Counted from the stretch's first letter, positions 1 through 11,625 are shown. The stretch is DNA of 64,000 nucleotides from Compostibacillus humi (GCF_014637175.1 NZ_BMEV01000002.1:1-64000), one strand, 5' to 3'. A program made the numbers and translations. The notes: a model not told the origin generated them from the letters alone.

Positions 1-127
1 TTACACAGAAACCATTGTCGTGTTTGTCAAGAGCGATGGCGGTAGTTTTCCTCTAACCAAAATGGTTAGAATTTTTATTTTGGGGTAGTTTTCATAGAAC
101 TTTTTACACTACCCTGTTGCCTTTTAC
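1..127 (-). other. Noncoding left edge, probable 5' leader of a gene beyond the window
   Basis: No credible reading frame is visible. The stretch lies downstream of a candidate sigma-W promoter that reads leftward. It has two possible hairpins: CTAACCA/TGGTTAG at 53-59 and 63-69, and GGGTAGT/ACTACCC at 83-89 and 108-114. The 10-mer GGTAGTTTTC occurs twice, at 41-50 and 84-93. I infer a structured leader; the served gene is outside the window and cannot be named from sequence. Confidence 0.35.
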
Positions 128-154
128 TACGATAATAATCGGGAAAAGGTTTCA
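128..154 (-). promoter_or_regulatory. Candidate sigma-W (ECF) promoter reading out of the window
   Basis: On the minus strand TGAAAC (149-154) is followed after 17 bases by CGTA (128-131), the form recognised by sigma-W in Bacillus. In B. subtilis, as I recall it, the operon next to yqeY (yqeZ-floA-yqfB) is driven by sigma-W, so position and motif agree. The promoted gene lies outside the window, so the link to floA is inference. Confidence 0.6.
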
Positions 155-230
155 ATTGTATTGCATTATTTTACTAATTTGATACTAACACATTCATGTA
201 AAGTAAGAAACTGCCACTATGCAAAATAAG

Positions 231-267
231 AAAAGACTTTTATCGCCATATCAGATAAAAGTCTTTT
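231..267 (-). terminator. Terminator of the rpsU-yqeY transcript
   Basis: A perfect 14-bp stem (AAAAGACTTTTATC at 231-244, GATAAAAGTCTTTT at 254-267) with a 9-base loop lies directly after the yqeY stop. The outer A/T pairs supply the U-run on the minus strand. Confidence 0.85.
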
Positions 268-278
268 CCTTAAAACGT

Positions 279-725
279 TTATTTCAATTGTTGCATAACC
301 ATGTCTTTAATGACAGAGCCGTCTGCCTTGCCTTTCACTTTCGGCATTAATATACCCATGACCTTTCCTATATCTTTTTTCGAAGTTGCATTTACCTGTT
401 CAATTGCTTGTTTTACAAATTCCGCAAGTTCTTCTTCGGAAAGAGGTTCAGGCATATAATTTTTTACAATTGTTATCTCTTTTTCAACCTTTTGAATTAA
501 ATCGTCGCGTTTTGCTGCTTTAAATTCGTGGAGGGAATCATTGCGCTGCTTTAACTCTCGCGAAAGAATTGTTAATTCTTCCTCTTCAGATAGAGTATCT
601 TTTCCAAGTTTTATCATTTCGTTTTGGATTGCAGCTTTCAACATGCGAATGACGCTAAGGGTTTCTTTATCCTTGTTCTTCATTGCTTGCTTCATATCTT
701 CGTTCAATCTTTCCATTAATGACAA
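279..725 (-). CDS. yqeY: YqeY, GatB/YqeY-domain protein
   Basis: The 148-residue product matches the full length of the YqeY family, which shares its fold with the tRNA-binding tail of GatB and GatE. The exact biochemical role is not established. The sequence is charged and helical, with no signal peptide or membrane segment. The start is TTG, preceded by AGAGGGTG at about seven bases; the resulting N-terminus [11 protein letters not shown] aligns with the B. subtilis protein. It follows rpsU by 15 bases, is probably co-transcribed with it, and is closed by a strong hairpin. Family assignment is secure; function remains general. Confidence 0.93.
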   Translation of the reverse strand: MSLMERLNEDMKQAMKNKDKETLSVIRMLKAAIQNEMIKLGKDTLSEEEELTILSRELKQRNDSLHEFKAAKRDDLIQKVEKEITIVKNYMPEPLSEEELAEFVKQAIEQVNATSKKDIGKVMGILMPKVKGKADGSVIKDMVMQQLK

Positions 726-740
726 ATCCGTGCACCCTCT

Positions 741-917
741 TTAATATTTGCGTTTTCTAGCAGCTTCCGATTTTTTCTTCCGTCGAACGCTTGGTTTTTC
801 ATAGTATTCACGCTTGCGGTATTCGGTTAATGTACCACTTTTTGAAACACTACGTTTAAAGCGACGAAGAGCATCTTCAAGAGACTCGTTTTTACGAACG
901 CGAGTTACGTTAGACAT
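741..917 (-). CDS. rpsU: 30S ribosomal protein S21
   Basis: This is the 58-residue bS21 protein of the small subunit, which acts near the 16S 3' end during initiation. It is highly basic and ends in the typical [12 protein letters not shown] tail. The frame is open further upstream, but the ATG at 917 is chosen because GGAGGGAGGG lies just before it and the protein then begins [10 protein letters not shown], matching the family length. It has its own strong vegetative promoter at 993-1021, giving a leader of about 70 bases, and is followed by yqeY. Confidence 0.97.
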   Translation of the reverse strand: MSNVTRVRKNESLEDALRRFKRSVSKSGTLTEYRKREYYEKPSVRRKKKSEAARKRKY

Positions 918-992
918 ACTTATTTCCCTCCCTCCGAAGCACAAAAACAAAAAATTATCCAGGCATAGGAATCTTTTCATATGCCTCTCTAA

Positions 993-1021
993 AGTATAAT
1001 ATAATCCTATTCATCGGTCAA
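993..1021 (-). promoter_or_regulatory. Vegetative (sigma-A) promoter of rpsU
   Basis: On the minus strand TTGACC (1016-1021) and TATACT (993-998) are separated by 17 bases, close to the sigma-A consensus. The inferred start near 986 gives a leader of about 70 bases before rpsU. Confidence 0.85.
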
Positions 1022-1055
1022 CAAGTTATTCATTCGATAAGACACTTTATTTGCC

Positions 1056-1712
1056 TTATTGCAAACTCTGCATGATTTTCACACCGCTGCTGGCACCAAT
1101 CCGGTTTGCGCCAGCATCTATCATCGCTTTCATCTTCTCATAGTCTCTAATGCCGCCGGAAGCTTTCACTCCCATTTCCGGTCCAACGGTTTCTCTCATC
1201 AATCTCACATCTTCTACTGTTGCACCTGCATTGCTGAAACCAGTGGATGTTTTTACAAAATGAGCTCCAGCTTCCTTTGCCAATTGGCATGCCCGTACTT
1301 TTTCTTCATCGGAAAGCAGCGACGTCTCAATAATAACCTTTGTTATTGCCGAACCTTTTGCAGCGTTTACAACCGCTTCAATATCCTTCTTTACTGCAGA
1401 ATCATTTTTTGCTTTTAATTCGCCGATATTAATTACCATATCGACTTCTTCGGCACCGTTCTGTACTGCCTGTTTCGTTTCAAAAACTTTTGTTTCGGTA
1501 GACGTTGCCCCTAACGGAAAACCGATGACCGTGCATACTTTTACAGAAGTTTCCTTTAATTTTTCAGCACAAAAGGAAACCCAGTACGGGTTGACACATA
1601 CAGAAGCAAACTTATATTCCTTTGCTTCGTTTACTAATTGTTCTATTTCTTCTTGAGTTGCTTCTGGTTTTAATAACGTATGATCAATATAACTTGCAAA
1701 TTGATTATCCAT
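1056..1712 (-). CDS. deoC: Deoxyribose-phosphate aldolase
   Basis: The enzyme cleaves 2-deoxyribose-5-phosphate to glyceraldehyde-3-phosphate and acetaldehyde in deoxynucleoside catabolism. The 218-residue class I aldolase barrel shows the Schiff-base lysine in VKTSTGF (Lys154), the proton-relay lysine in KASGGIR (Lys183) and the conserved Asp91 in DMVINIG. The ATG at 1712 is chosen over a longer frame because AAAGGAG lies nine bases upstream and [14 protein letters not shown] is the family N-terminus. It overlaps the end of rsmE by eight bases, implying translational coupling. It occupies the place where B. subtilis carries mtaB. Confidence 0.95.
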   Translation of the reverse strand: MDNQFASYIDHTLLKPEATQEEIEQLVNEAKEYKFASVCVNPYWVSFCAEKLKETSVKVCTVIGFPLGATSTETKVFETKQAVQNGAEEVDMVINIGELKAKNDSAVKKDIEAVVNAAKGSAITKVIIETSLLSDEEKVRACQLAKEAGAHFVKTSTGFSNAGATVEDVRLMRETVGPEMGVKASGGIRDYEKMKAMIDAGANRIGASSGVKIMQSLQ

Positions 1713-2478
1713 CTGAACGTACTCCTTTATTATGTAATTCTTCAAAATGGTAAGATATAGCAGACAACGCATAAATTGGAGCGGTTTCGGCACGCAGTAT
1801 TCTCGGACCTAAACGGACGGGCAAAAAACCGCTTTCTTTCAGCTCATTCACTTCCTTTTCGCTGAAACCGCCCTCTGGACCGATGCAGAGAAGGACTTTA
1901 TCCTCTAGATTCACGTGCATTAAAATATCTCCAAGGGAACTATAGACATTCACTTTTGCTTCTTCTTCATAGGCAAACAATTTTACGTCAAACGCTTCAC
2001 TCGTTTCAACCAATTGCTTTAGATTCATCATTTGATAAATTTCCGGAATTTTATTCCGGTGACATTGTTCGCTTGCTTCCTTGGCAATTTTTTGAAGGCG
2101 AGCAAGCTTCTTTGCGGATTTTTTGGCATCCCATTGAACAACGGACCGCTCCATCTGAACAGGGATAAACCCGCACGCCCCCAGTTCCGTTCCCTTTTGA
2201 ATAATCAGATCCAGCTTATCCCCTTTAGGCAATCCTTGAGCAATCGTGACACGAACCGGCATTTCCCGGTTTTCCAGCAAAGGTTCGACCGCTTCTGCTT
2301 CGACCATGTCTTTCGTGATATTCGTAATGACACATATGCTGGCATTTCCTTCCGGGTCGTTGCAAATAATTTTATCCCCTTTTTTAAAACGCATCACTCT
2401 AATAATATGATGGACGTCTTCGCCAATAATATTTACTTTCTTTTCTTTTAGCGGATGCATGATAAAGTATCTTTGCAA
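1705..2478 (-). CDS. rsmE: 16S rRNA (uracil1498-N3)-methyltransferase
   Basis: RsmE methylates N3 of U1498 in 16S rRNA within the assembled small subunit, using S-adenosylmethionine. The 257-residue protein has an N-terminal PUA-like RNA-binding part (about 1-70) and a C-terminal SPOUT knot with [10 protein letters not shown] and [12 protein letters not shown]. The start at 2478 gives the usual [10 protein letters not shown] beginning. It sits between prmA and deoC, so two ribosome-modifying enzymes lie together behind the heat-shock genes, the same order as in B. subtilis. No promoter of its own was found. Confidence 0.95.
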   Translation of the reverse strand: MQRYFIMHPLKEKKVNIIGEDVHHIIRVMRFKKGDKIICNDPEGNASICVITNITKDMVEAEAVEPLLENREMPVRVTIAQGLPKGDKLDLIIQKGTELGACGFIPVQMERSVVQWDAKKSAKKLARLQKIAKEASEQCHRNKIPEIYQMMNLKQLVETSEAFDVKLFAYEEEAKVNVYSSLGDILMHVNLEDKVLLCIGPEGGFSEKEVNELKESGFLPVRLGPRILRAETAPIYALSAISYHFEELHNKGVRSDG

Positions 2479-2551
2479 AATTTAACACCTACTCTAAAAT
2501 ATTTGCCGGCTTTTCAACATGGAAAGGGTGGAGATTCAGATGTATTTGCTG

Positions 2552-3490
2552 CTAATTCTTTTTCGCAACGATGGAAATCCAATCATCCATCTCACTCAAT
2601 GCAATAATTTCAAATCCTTGTTCCTGCAGTTTTTCCAAGACTAATGTTTTCTTGTTTTGGATTATTCCTGAAGTAATAAAGAGTCCGCCTTTTACAAGCA
2701 AGTTCCATGCGTCGTCAACAAAGCGGACGATAATTTCAGCTAAAATATTGGAAACGATAATATTCGCCTGAATATCCACGTGATCGAGCAAATTGTTCTG
2801 TTTTGCTATGATTTTATCCCCTAAATGATTTAATTTCGCATTGATTTTCGTGCTTTTAACTGCGATTTCATCCAAATCAAAAGCGTATGCTTTGTTTGCA
2901 CCAAGCAATACGGAAGCAATGCTAAGCACGCCAGAACCGCTGCCAACGTCAAGGACAATATCCCCGTTCTTCACATGCTTTTCCAAAGCTTGAAGGCTTA
3001 AAACGGTCGTCGGATGGGTCCCGGTACCGAATGCCATTCCCGGATCCAATTCAATAATAATTTCATCTTCCTTTGACGGCTGATAATCTTCCCAAGACGG
3101 AGTAATCGTAATTCGGTTAGAGACTTTAACCGGTTTATAATATTTTTTCCACGACGTAGCCCAATCTTCTTCATTGACCTCGCTGAGCGTAATTTCGTTT
3201 TTGCCTAAATCAATATCATAAATAAGCAAATTATTGATTGCCGACTTAATTTGTTCCACCGTTTCCCCTAAATAACTGTTCACAGGCAAATACGCTTTAA
3301 TTCGCACCCCTTCTTCAGGGTAGTCGTTTGGATCCAGTTCATACATTTCGCCGTATTGGGACCGCTGTTTTTTCTCCAGTTCCAGCGAATCCTCGATGAC
3401 AATGCCGCCGGCTCCAGTTTCATGCAATATGTTTGAAATTGGCTCCACCGCTTCATGTGTAGTCAAAATGCAAATTTCCGTCCATTTCAT
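2552..3490 (-). CDS. prmA: Ribosomal protein L11 methyltransferase
   Basis: PrmA trimethylates amino groups of ribosomal protein L11. The 312-residue product has an N-terminal substrate-recognition domain and a Rossmann methyltransferase domain whose SAM loop DVGSGSG lies at about 181-187, preceded by the family motif ELDPGMAFGTGTHPTT. A longer ATG start lies six bases upstream, but GGGTGG is only properly spaced (seven bases) for the ATG at 3490, and MKWTEICILTTHEAVEPI is the usual beginning. It follows dnaJ by 27 bases, as the tail of the dnaK operon. Confidence 0.96.
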   Translation of the reverse strand: MKWTEICILTTHEAVEPISNILHETGAGGIVIEDSLELEKKQRSQYGEMYELDPNDYPEEGVRIKAYLPVNSYLGETVEQIKSAINNLLIYDIDLGKNEITLSEVNEEDWATSWKKYYKPVKVSNRITITPSWEDYQPSKEDEIIIELDPGMAFGTGTHPTTVLSLQALEKHVKNGDIVLDVGSGSGVLSIASVLLGANKAYAFDLDEIAVKSTKINAKLNHLGDKIIAKQNNLLDHVDIQANIIVSNILAEIIVRFVDDAWNLLVKGGLFITSGIIQNKKTLVLEKLQEQGFEIIALSEMDDWISIVAKKN

Positions 3491-3517
3491 TAACATTCCA
3501 CCCGTTTCCTAAATTGA

Positions 3518-4663
3518 TTAATCCATAGAGCTTCGAAAAGCATTTTTAAATTTCTTAAATATGGAACTATCTTCTTCGTCGAGCGTACTATTGCCGCTTA
3601 ATTGATGAAACTCGCGTAACAGCTGTTTTTGTTTTTCGCTTAATTTCGTTGGCGTGACGATACGGACTTTAACGATTTGATCCCCCGTGCCTCTTCCTCT
3701 GACATTAGGCGCTCCTTTTCCTCTCAGACGAAACATTTTTCCCGTTTGTGTTCCTGCTGGTATTTTCAGCTTTACTTTTCCGTGGACCGTCGGAACTTCG
3801 ATTTCATCTCCTAATGCTGCCTGGGTAAAGTGGATTGGCAATTCACAGTAAATATGGTCCCCTTCCCGCTCGAAAAAGTCATGGGGTTTCACACGGATGA
3901 CTACGTACAAGTCCCCCGCAGGACCGCCGTTTATGCCTGGTTCCCCTTTCCCTGCAATGCGAATTTTTTGTCCGTCATCAATTCCAGCCGGCACATTGAT
4001 TTGAATCGTTTTGAATTTTTTCACCTTTCCGGAGCCGCCGCACGTCGAACATTTATTGCGGATAATCTTTCCTGTCCCTTGACAGTAATGACATACTCTC
4101 CGATTAACAATTTTCCCAAATGGCGTCGTTTGTTCCTGACTTAATTGACCGGTACCGTGACAGTAGGTACATGTTTCCGGGTTCGTTCCCGGCTTTGCGC
4201 CGGAACCATGGCAGGTGGAGCACGATTCTTCGGTTGGAATCCGAATTTCTGTATCTTTTCCAAAAATAGCTTCCTCGAATTCCAACGTGAGCGTATATTG
4301 CAAATCGGCTCCTTGTCTAGGGGCATTAGGATCACGCCGTCTTCCTCCGCCGCCAAAAAACATATCAAAAATATCGCCGAAGCCGCCAAAATCATCTGCT
4401 CCGCCAAATCCGCCGAAACCGTCAAAACCTTGGGAGTTTGCTCCGGCATGGCCAAATTGGTCGTATTGGGCCCGTTTATTATCGTCACTCAGCACTTCAT
4501 AAGCCTCTTTTACTTCTTTAAATTTTTCGGCAGCATCCGGCTCTTTGTTCACATCCGGATGATATTTTCTGGCTAATTTGCGATAAGCTCTTTTTATTTC
4601 TTCTTTTGTTGCATCTTTGGATATTCCGAGCACTTCATAATAATCCCGTTTACTCACTGACAA
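3518..4663 (-). CDS. dnaJ: Co-chaperone DnaJ (Hsp40)
   Basis: DnaJ delivers unfolded clients to DnaK and stimulates its ATPase in the cytoplasm. The 381-residue type I protein has a J-domain with HPD at 35-37, a Gly/Phe-rich linker with repeated GGFGG, four CxxCxGxG zinc repeats and a C-terminal substrate-binding part. Start choice is open: TTG at 4663 lies six bases after GGGAG, while GTG at 4657 would give the common MSKRDYYE beginning with a spacing near twelve. A stem-loop and a candidate internal promoter separate it from dnaK by 213 bases. Confidence 0.97.
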   Translation of the reverse strand: MSVSKRDYYEVLGISKDATKEEIKRAYRKLARKYHPDVNKEPDAAEKFKEVKEAYEVLSDDNKRAQYDQFGHAGANSQGFDGFGGFGGADDFGGFGDIFDMFFGGGGRRRDPNAPRQGADLQYTLTLEFEEAIFGKDTEIRIPTEESCSTCHGSGAKPGTNPETCTYCHGTGQLSQEQTTPFGKIVNRRVCHYCQGTGKIIRNKCSTCGGSGKVKKFKTIQINVPAGIDDGQKIRIAGKGEPGINGGPAGDLYVVIRVKPHDFFEREGDHIYCELPIHFTQAALGDEIEVPTVHGKVKLKIPAGTQTGKMFRLRGKGAPNVRGRGTGDQIVKVRIVTPTKLSEKQKQLLREFHQLSGNSTLDEEDSSIFKKFKNAFRSSMD

Positions 4664-4694
4664 ATCACTCTCCCGACACTAGCATACGTTTAAT

Positions 4695-4722
4695 ATTATC
4701 ACTAACCCGCTTTTAGAGGCAA
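4695..4722 (-). promoter_or_regulatory. Candidate internal promoter before dnaJ
   Basis: On the minus strand TTGCCT (4717-4722) and GATAAT (4695-4700) are 16 bases apart, about 30 bases upstream of the dnaJ start. It lies downstream of a terminator-like hairpin, so dnaJ-prmA-rsmE-deoC could be made independently of dnaK. An internal vegetative promoter is also known ahead of dnaJ in B. subtilis, from memory. Confidence 0.5.
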
Positions 4723-4804
4723 CCAATCGTTTCCGCAAGCCAGACAGCGGCACCATTTGCAAAGGAACGGTATCATTCTTTAAGAATGCAAACAATTCGT
4801 GAAA

Positions 4805-4839
4805 AAAGTCAAAGTCAAGAAATACCTGACTTTGACTTT
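4805..4839 (-). terminator. Terminator or attenuator between dnaK and dnaJ
   Basis: A perfect 13-bp stem (AAAGTCAAAGTCA at 4805-4817, TGACTTTGACTTT at 4827-4839) with a 9-base loop is followed on the minus strand by a T-run. It probably ends part of the dnaK transcripts. The arms are built from tandem GTCAAA units. Confidence 0.75.
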
Positions 4840-4876
4840 GACCATTTTACCTATATTAAAATATCAGCGAACGAAT

Positions 4877-7338
<2,462 letters not shown>

Positions 7339-7377
7339 GAATTCCACCTCCAGAAAATAGTTATGTAACTTGAAAAA

Positions 7378-7402
7378 GTGGTAAGGTAAGCCTCCTTACC
7401 AC
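7378..7402 (-). terminator. Hairpin between hrcA and grpE (attenuator or processing site)
   Basis: A perfect 9-bp stem (GTGGTAAGG at 7378-7386, CCTTACCAC at 7394-7402) with a 7-base loop is followed on the minus strand by TTTTT. In B. subtilis the transcript is cut near this point and the downstream message is stabilised. Partial termination is the alternative reading. Confidence 0.65.
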
Positions 7403-7410
7403 ATAAATCC

Positions 7411-8439
7411 CTATGAGGACGGGAAATACTTGTGTAAAACATCTGACATTTCTTTCGATAAACTGGATAAAAGGGAAATCACCTTTCTGTATTCCATTCT
7501 TGTCGGACCGAGCAAGGCGATTGTTCCCACCTGTCCTTCGCCGAAATGATAGGTCGTTGTAATCAAGCTTAAATCTTTAATGGCCTCAATTTCATTTTCG
7601 TTGCCAATTGTTACTTCAATCCCATGTTTTGTATTTTTTAACAGTTCGGCAATCTGTTCTTTATTTTCCATCATCGTAAGAAAGGAATATATTTTGCTAA
7701 TATCACGGAATTCCGGCTGCAGCAAAATATTCGCCTTTCCGCCGATATATAAGTTGACGGGCTGTTCGTGAGCCAGAATATTTTTAATGTACTCATAGGA
7801 TTCATCAAAATTACGAACGTACTGCTTTAAAAGTTTCGTGATTTCGCGCTGAAATACTTCTTCTAAACGGACAATCGGCACACCTTGGAGTTTGTCGTTT
7901 AATATATTGACGACCTTTTCCAGATCGCTCGGGTCAATGTCGTTTTTCATTTTCATCGTCCGATGTTCCACATGTCCAGTATCCGTTACAAGGATCGCCA
8001 CTGCCGATCGGGATGAAAGCGGGACAATTTGCAGCTGCTTTAGTTTCGTTTCGAGCAATTCCGGCTCCAAAATGATGGACGTATAATTGGTCAGTTCAGA
8101 TAAAACTTCGGCAGATATTTGCGCAATTTGCTCCAGCTCGTAAATCTCCTGGTCAATAATATCCTTTAAAATTTTTTTATTGCTTTTATCTGAAATAGGA
8201 GCAATCAGATGATCCACATAGTAACGGTATCCTTTTTCCGAAGGTATTCGGCCGGATGAAGAATGGGTCTTTTCCAGAAAGCCCAAATCCTCCAAATCAG
8301 CCATCTCGTTGCGGATCGTTGCAGCACTGTACGGCATATTTTTCTTTTTAGCCAATGCCCGCGAACCAACAGGATGCGCCGTTTCGATAAAATCATCTAT
8401 AATCATTTGTAGTATTAACAATTGTCTTTCCGTCAGCAA
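7411..8439 (-). CDS. hrcA: Heat-inducible transcription repressor HrcA
   Basis: HrcA represses class I heat-shock genes by binding CIRCE, with GroE modulating its activity. The 342-residue product has an N-terminal winged helix with ATIRNEMADLEDLGFLEKTHSSSGRIPSE-type motif residues (about 45-75) and the family C-terminal dimer domain. The frame could start at a GTG at 8460, but that codon lies inside CIRCE. The TTG at 8439 follows GGGGTGG by five bases and gives MLTERQLLIL, matching the B. subtilis start. It is first gene of the operon and autoregulated. Confidence 0.97.
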   Translation of the reverse strand: MLTERQLLILQMIIDDFIETAHPVGSRALAKKKNMPYSAATIRNEMADLEDLGFLEKTHSSSGRIPSEKGYRYYVDHLIAPISDKSNKKILKDIIDQEIYELEQIAQISAEVLSELTNYTSIILEPELLETKLKQLQIVPLSSRSAVAILVTDTGHVEHRTMKMKNDIDPSDLEKVVNILNDKLQGVPIVRLEEVFQREITKLLKQYVRNFDESYEYIKNILAHEQPVNLYIGGKANILLQPEFRDISKIYSFLTMMENKEQIAELLKNTKHGIEVTIGNENEIEAIKDLSLITTTYHFGEGQVGTIALLGPTRMEYRKVISLLSSLSKEMSDVLHKYFPSS

Positions 8440-8453
8440 CGCGACCACCCCTG

Positions 8454-8480
8454 TTAGCACTCGTTATCATCGAGTGCTAA
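8454..8480 (-). promoter_or_regulatory. CIRCE operator
   Basis: TTAGCACTC (8454-8462), nine spacer bases, then GAGTGCTAA (8472-8480): a perfect match to the HrcA-binding inverted repeat. It sits just downstream of the hrcA promoter, near the expected transcription start, so bound HrcA would block initiation of hrcA-grpE-dnaK. Confidence 0.98.
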
Positions 8481-8490
8481 TTCTACTAAT

Positions 8491-8519
8491 AAAGTAACAA
8501 AACATAATTTTTTTGTCAA
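8491..8519 (-). promoter_or_regulatory. Vegetative promoter of the hrcA-grpE-dnaK operon
   Basis: On the minus strand TTGACA (8514-8519) and TACTTT (8491-8496) are 17 bases apart, immediately upstream of CIRCE. This is the usual arrangement for HrcA-repressed operons. Confidence 0.85.
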
Positions 8520-8531
8520 TGAACTTAAACT

Positions 8532-9695
8532 TTATCCAGCCGGCAATTTATCTGTATCTGTCAGCATAAAATACTCGGATACTTTGTTGGCTAAGAGCAG
8601 TCCTTCGTCCGTTAAGCGGATGACATTCTCGGTTTCTGCAAGCAATCCCCTATCTGTCAGTTCCTTTATTTGATCGGAATACACACTCTCAAGGGAGAAA
8701 CCGAATTTTTCCTTAAATGCATGTTTATTTATTCCCGCAATTTTCCTAAGACCGAGCATCATTTCCTCTTCTAGTTTTTCCTTTATTGTAATTGTTTCCG
8801 TTTGGAATATAGGCTTTCCGTCTTCCATCGCTTTTTTTATATATTCCCGCAAGCCATGAATATTTACTGCCCGTTTACCCGGATAATAGGCGTGCGCCCC
8901 GGCGCCAAAACCGTAATAATAATCATTCGACCAGTACGTTAAATTATGTTTGCTTTCAAATCCGGGTACGGCAAAATTGCTGATTTCGTACTGCTTTACC
9001 CTATGCTGCTCCATTTTGTTCCGAAGTAAGGAATACATTTGGATTTCTTCCTCTTCCGTCGGCCGATGGAGCACGCCCCGCTCGTGCTGCTTATAAAATA
9101 AAGTTTTCGGCTCAATTTGCAAACCATAAATGGAATAATGGGGAAGCTGGAAACGGAATACTTCGTCCAGCGTCGATTCAAATTTGGCAATCGTTTGGTG
9201 GGGCAAAGCGAACATTAAATCCAGGCTTATATTCGTAAAATGATATTTTTGCAGCAGTTCAACGGTCCGGTATACGTCCTTGGCCCGATGGCGCCTGCCC
9301 AGTTCTTCCAATAATTGATCATCCATCGTTTGTACGCCAAAGGATATACGCGAAATTCCGTATTGTTTTAAAAGGGCTGTCTTTTCATCGTCAATATCTC
9401 CGGGATTTACTTCGATCGTAAATTCTTTGCAGGCACTTATATCAAACTTGCGGCTGATAATCTTCAGCAAATAATGTAATTGTTCCGCACTTAATGCGGA
9501 TGGTGTGCCGCCGCCAATATAGATTGTCCGTACTTTATTTTTCTCCCCTTTTAATTTTGTATCCATTTCCTTTTCCAGTGCAATTAAATATTCATCTGCC
9601 AGTTTTTCATGATAAAAATATTTGACAAAAGCACAATAATGACAAATTTTTAAGCAAAAAGGTATGTGAATATATACCGATTGGACCTGTTCCAT
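8532..9695 (-). CDS. hemW: HemW, radical-SAM heme chaperone
   Basis: HemW is a radical-SAM protein related to coproporphyrinogen dehydrogenase but known as a heme-binding chaperone. The 387-residue product has the cluster motif CxxxCxxC at Cys14, Cys18 and Cys21, the GGGTPS motif, and the C-terminal HemN-like domain. It lacks the extra cysteine after the motif found in true HemN. The ATG at 9695 is chosen because AAAGGA precedes it and MEQVQSVYIHIPFC is the family N-terminus. It lies between lepA and hrcA, as in B. subtilis. Confidence 0.93.
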   Translation of the reverse strand: MEQVQSVYIHIPFCLKICHYCAFVKYFYHEKLADEYLIALEKEMDTKLKGEKNKVRTIYIGGGTPSALSAEQLHYLLKIISRKFDISACKEFTIEVNPGDIDDEKTALLKQYGISRISFGVQTMDDQLLEELGRRHRAKDVYRTVELLQKYHFTNISLDLMFALPHQTIAKFESTLDEVFRFQLPHYSIYGLQIEPKTLFYKQHERGVLHRPTEEEEIQMYSLLRNKMEQHRVKQYEISNFAVPGFESKHNLTYWSNDYYYGFGAGAHAYYPGKRAVNIHGLREYIKKAMEDGKPIFQTETITIKEKLEEEMMLGLRKIAGINKHAFKEKFGFSLESVYSDQIKELTDRGLLAETENVIRLTDEGLLLANKVSEYFMLTDTDKLPAG

Positions 9696-9714
9696 GTTAG
9701 ATTCCTTTCTTAAT

Positions 9715-9752
9715 GGAAAAAGGAAAAACAAATTGCCGTTTTTCCTTTTTCC
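9715..9752 (-). terminator. Hairpin after lepA
   Basis: A perfect 15-bp stem (GGAAAAAGGAAAAAC at 9715-9729, GTTTTTCCTTTTTCC at 9738-9752) starts five bases after the lepA stop. A clean T-run after the stem is absent, so it may attenuate rather than fully stop transcription into hemW. Confidence 0.6.
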
Positions 9753-9757
9753 TAGTA

Positions 9758-11566
9758 TTAATCTTCATCCATCTGCAATACGGCCATAAAGGCTTCCTGA
9801 GGCACTTCTACAGAACCGACCATTTTCATCCGCTTTTTCCCTTCTTTTTGTTTTTCCAATAGTTTCCGTTTTCGGGAAATGTCTCCGCCGTATAATTTGG
9901 CCGTAACATCTTTTCTCACTGCTTTAATCGTAGAGCGGGCAATAATTTTGTTGCCGATTGCTGCTTGCACTGGAACTTCAAACTGTTGTCTCGGGATGAG
10001 TTCCTTCAGTTTTTCCACGATTTGTTTTCCGCGGTTATAAGCAAAATCCCGATGAACGATAAAGGACAGCGCATCAATTTTGTCGCCATTAAGCAAAATG
10101 TCCATTTTCACCAGTTTGGACGGCTGGTAGCCGATTAATTCATAGTCAAAAGACGCATAGCCTTTCGTATGGGATTTAAGCTGGTCAAAAAAGTCATAAA
10201 CAATTTCTGCGAGCGGGATGTGATAAATCACATTCACCCTAATATCATCCACATATTGCATATCGATAAACGTTCCCCGTTTTTTCTGGGATATTTCCAT
10301 AACACTGCCGACAAAGTCATTCGGAACCATGATTGTCGCTTTTACATATGGCTCACGAATTTCCTGAATTTGCTGCGGTTCCGGCATTTTGGAAGGATTA
10401 TCGATCCGGATGACTTCTCCGTCAGTTTTTTCCACTTCAAAAATAACACTTGGGGCTGTCGTGATTAAGTTAATATTAAATTCCCTTTCAATCCGCTCCT
10501 GAATAATTTCCATATGCAAGAGCCCCAAAAAGCCGCAGCGAAATCCAAAACCTAGCGCCTGGGAAGTTTCCGGCTCGTAATGCAGCGCCGAATCGTTCAA
10601 TTCCAGCCGCTCCAGCGCTTCCCGCAAGTCATTATAATCATTCGTATCAACAGGATATAATCCGCAGTAAACCATTGGATTCAGGCGGCGATAGCCGGGC
10701 AGCGCCTCTTCTGCCGGGCGGTTGGCATGGGTAATCGTATCCCCCACCCGGGTATCCCCGACGGATTTTATGGACGCGGTAATATAACCGACATCGCCGA
10801 CAGTTAATTGTTCCCGGGCACTTGCTTTCGGGGTGAATACTCCAACTTCATTCACTTCATATTCTTTTCCTGTAGCCATCATGCGGATTTTATCGCCGAC
10901 TTTCAATGTTCCTTCTTTTATACAAACATAGGCGACAACCCCGCGATAAGAATCATACATCGAATCAAAGATCAGCGCTTTCAGCGGCGCATCCGGGTCT
11001 CCTGCTGGCTCCGGCACGACTTCCACAATCCTTTCTAAAATTTCCTCGATTCCGATGTTCGCTTTTGCCGAAGCTAAGATGGCCTCATCCCCGTCAATCC
11101 CCAATACATCCTCCAATTCCTGCTTTACTCTGTCCGGGTCAGCATTTGGAAGATCAATCTTATTGATAACGGGAATAATTTCCAGATCATTTTCCATCGC
11201 CAGGTAGACGTTTGCCAAAGTTTGTGCTTCGATGCCCTGGGCAGCATCGACAACTAAAATGGCACCTTCACAGGCAGCTAAGCTCCTCGATACTTCATAT
11301 GTAAAATCCACGTGGCCTGGTGTATCAATTAAATGAAAAATGTATTCCTCATTATTTTTGCTCGTATATTTTAATTGGACCGCGTTTAATTTTATCGTAA
11401 TGCCCCGTTCCCTTTCCAAATCCATTCCGTCTAATACTTGCTCTTTCATTTCCCTTTTTGAGAGGGTATTCGTATTTTCCAGAATTCGGTCGGCAAGGGT
11501 GGATTTACCGTGGTCAATATGTGCGATAATAGAAAAATTCCGTACCTTTCTATTTTTGTTCCCCAT
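9758..11566 (-). CDS. lepA: Elongation factor 4 (LepA)
   Basis: LepA is a ribosome-bound translational GTPase implicated in initiation, back-translocation or ribosome assembly. The 602-residue protein has G1 [10 protein letters not shown]3 DTPGHVDF and G4 NKIDLP, then the EF-G-like domains and the unique LepA C-terminal domain. AAGGA precedes the ATG by five bases. A very good vegetative promoter at 11626-11654 lies upstream and a terminator isolates it from yqxA. Length is close to the B. subtilis protein. Confidence 0.98.
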   Translation of the reverse strand: MGNKNRKVRNFSIIAHIDHGKSTLADRILENTNTLSKREMKEQVLDGMDLERERGITIKLNAVQLKYTSKNNEEYIFHLIDTPGHVDFTYEVSRSLAACEGAILVVDAAQGIEAQTLANVYLAMENDLEIIPVINKIDLPNADPDRVKQELEDVLGIDGDEAILASAKANIGIEEILERIVEVVPEPAGDPDAPLKALIFDSMYDSYRGVVAYVCIKEGTLKVGDKIRMMATGKEYEVNEVGVFTPKASAREQLTVGDVGYITASIKSVGDTRVGDTITHANRPAEEALPGYRRLNPMVYCGLYPVDTNDYNDLREALERLELNDSALHYEPETSQALGFGFRCGFLGLLHMEIIQERIEREFNINLITTAPSVIFEVEKTDGEVIRIDNPSKMPEPQQIQEIREPYVKATIMVPNDFVGSVMEISQKKRGTFIDMQYVDDIRVNVIYHIPLAEIVYDFFDQLKSHTKGYASFDYELIGYQPSKLVKMDILLNGDKIDALSFIVHRDFAYNRGKQIVEKLKELIPRQQFEVPVQAAIGNKIIARSTIKAVRKDVTAKLYGGDISRKRKLLEKQKEGKKRMKMVGSVEVPQEAFMAVLQMDED

Positions 11567-11625
11567 TTATGTCCTTCACTCCTACCCAAGTCTTATTGCA
11601 ATTATTACGTTAACTCATAAAATTT

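Noticed and set aside
2-30. TTGACA at 25-30 (minus strand) as a vegetative promoter
   Set aside because: No acceptable -10 follows at 16-18 bases; the sigma-W candidate at 128-154 is better.
4805-4839. GTCAAA repeats resembling a CtsR operator between dnaK and dnaJ
   Set aside because: CtsR sites need two heptads 10 bases apart; here the repeats have a 6-base period and form a terminator-like stem with a T-run.
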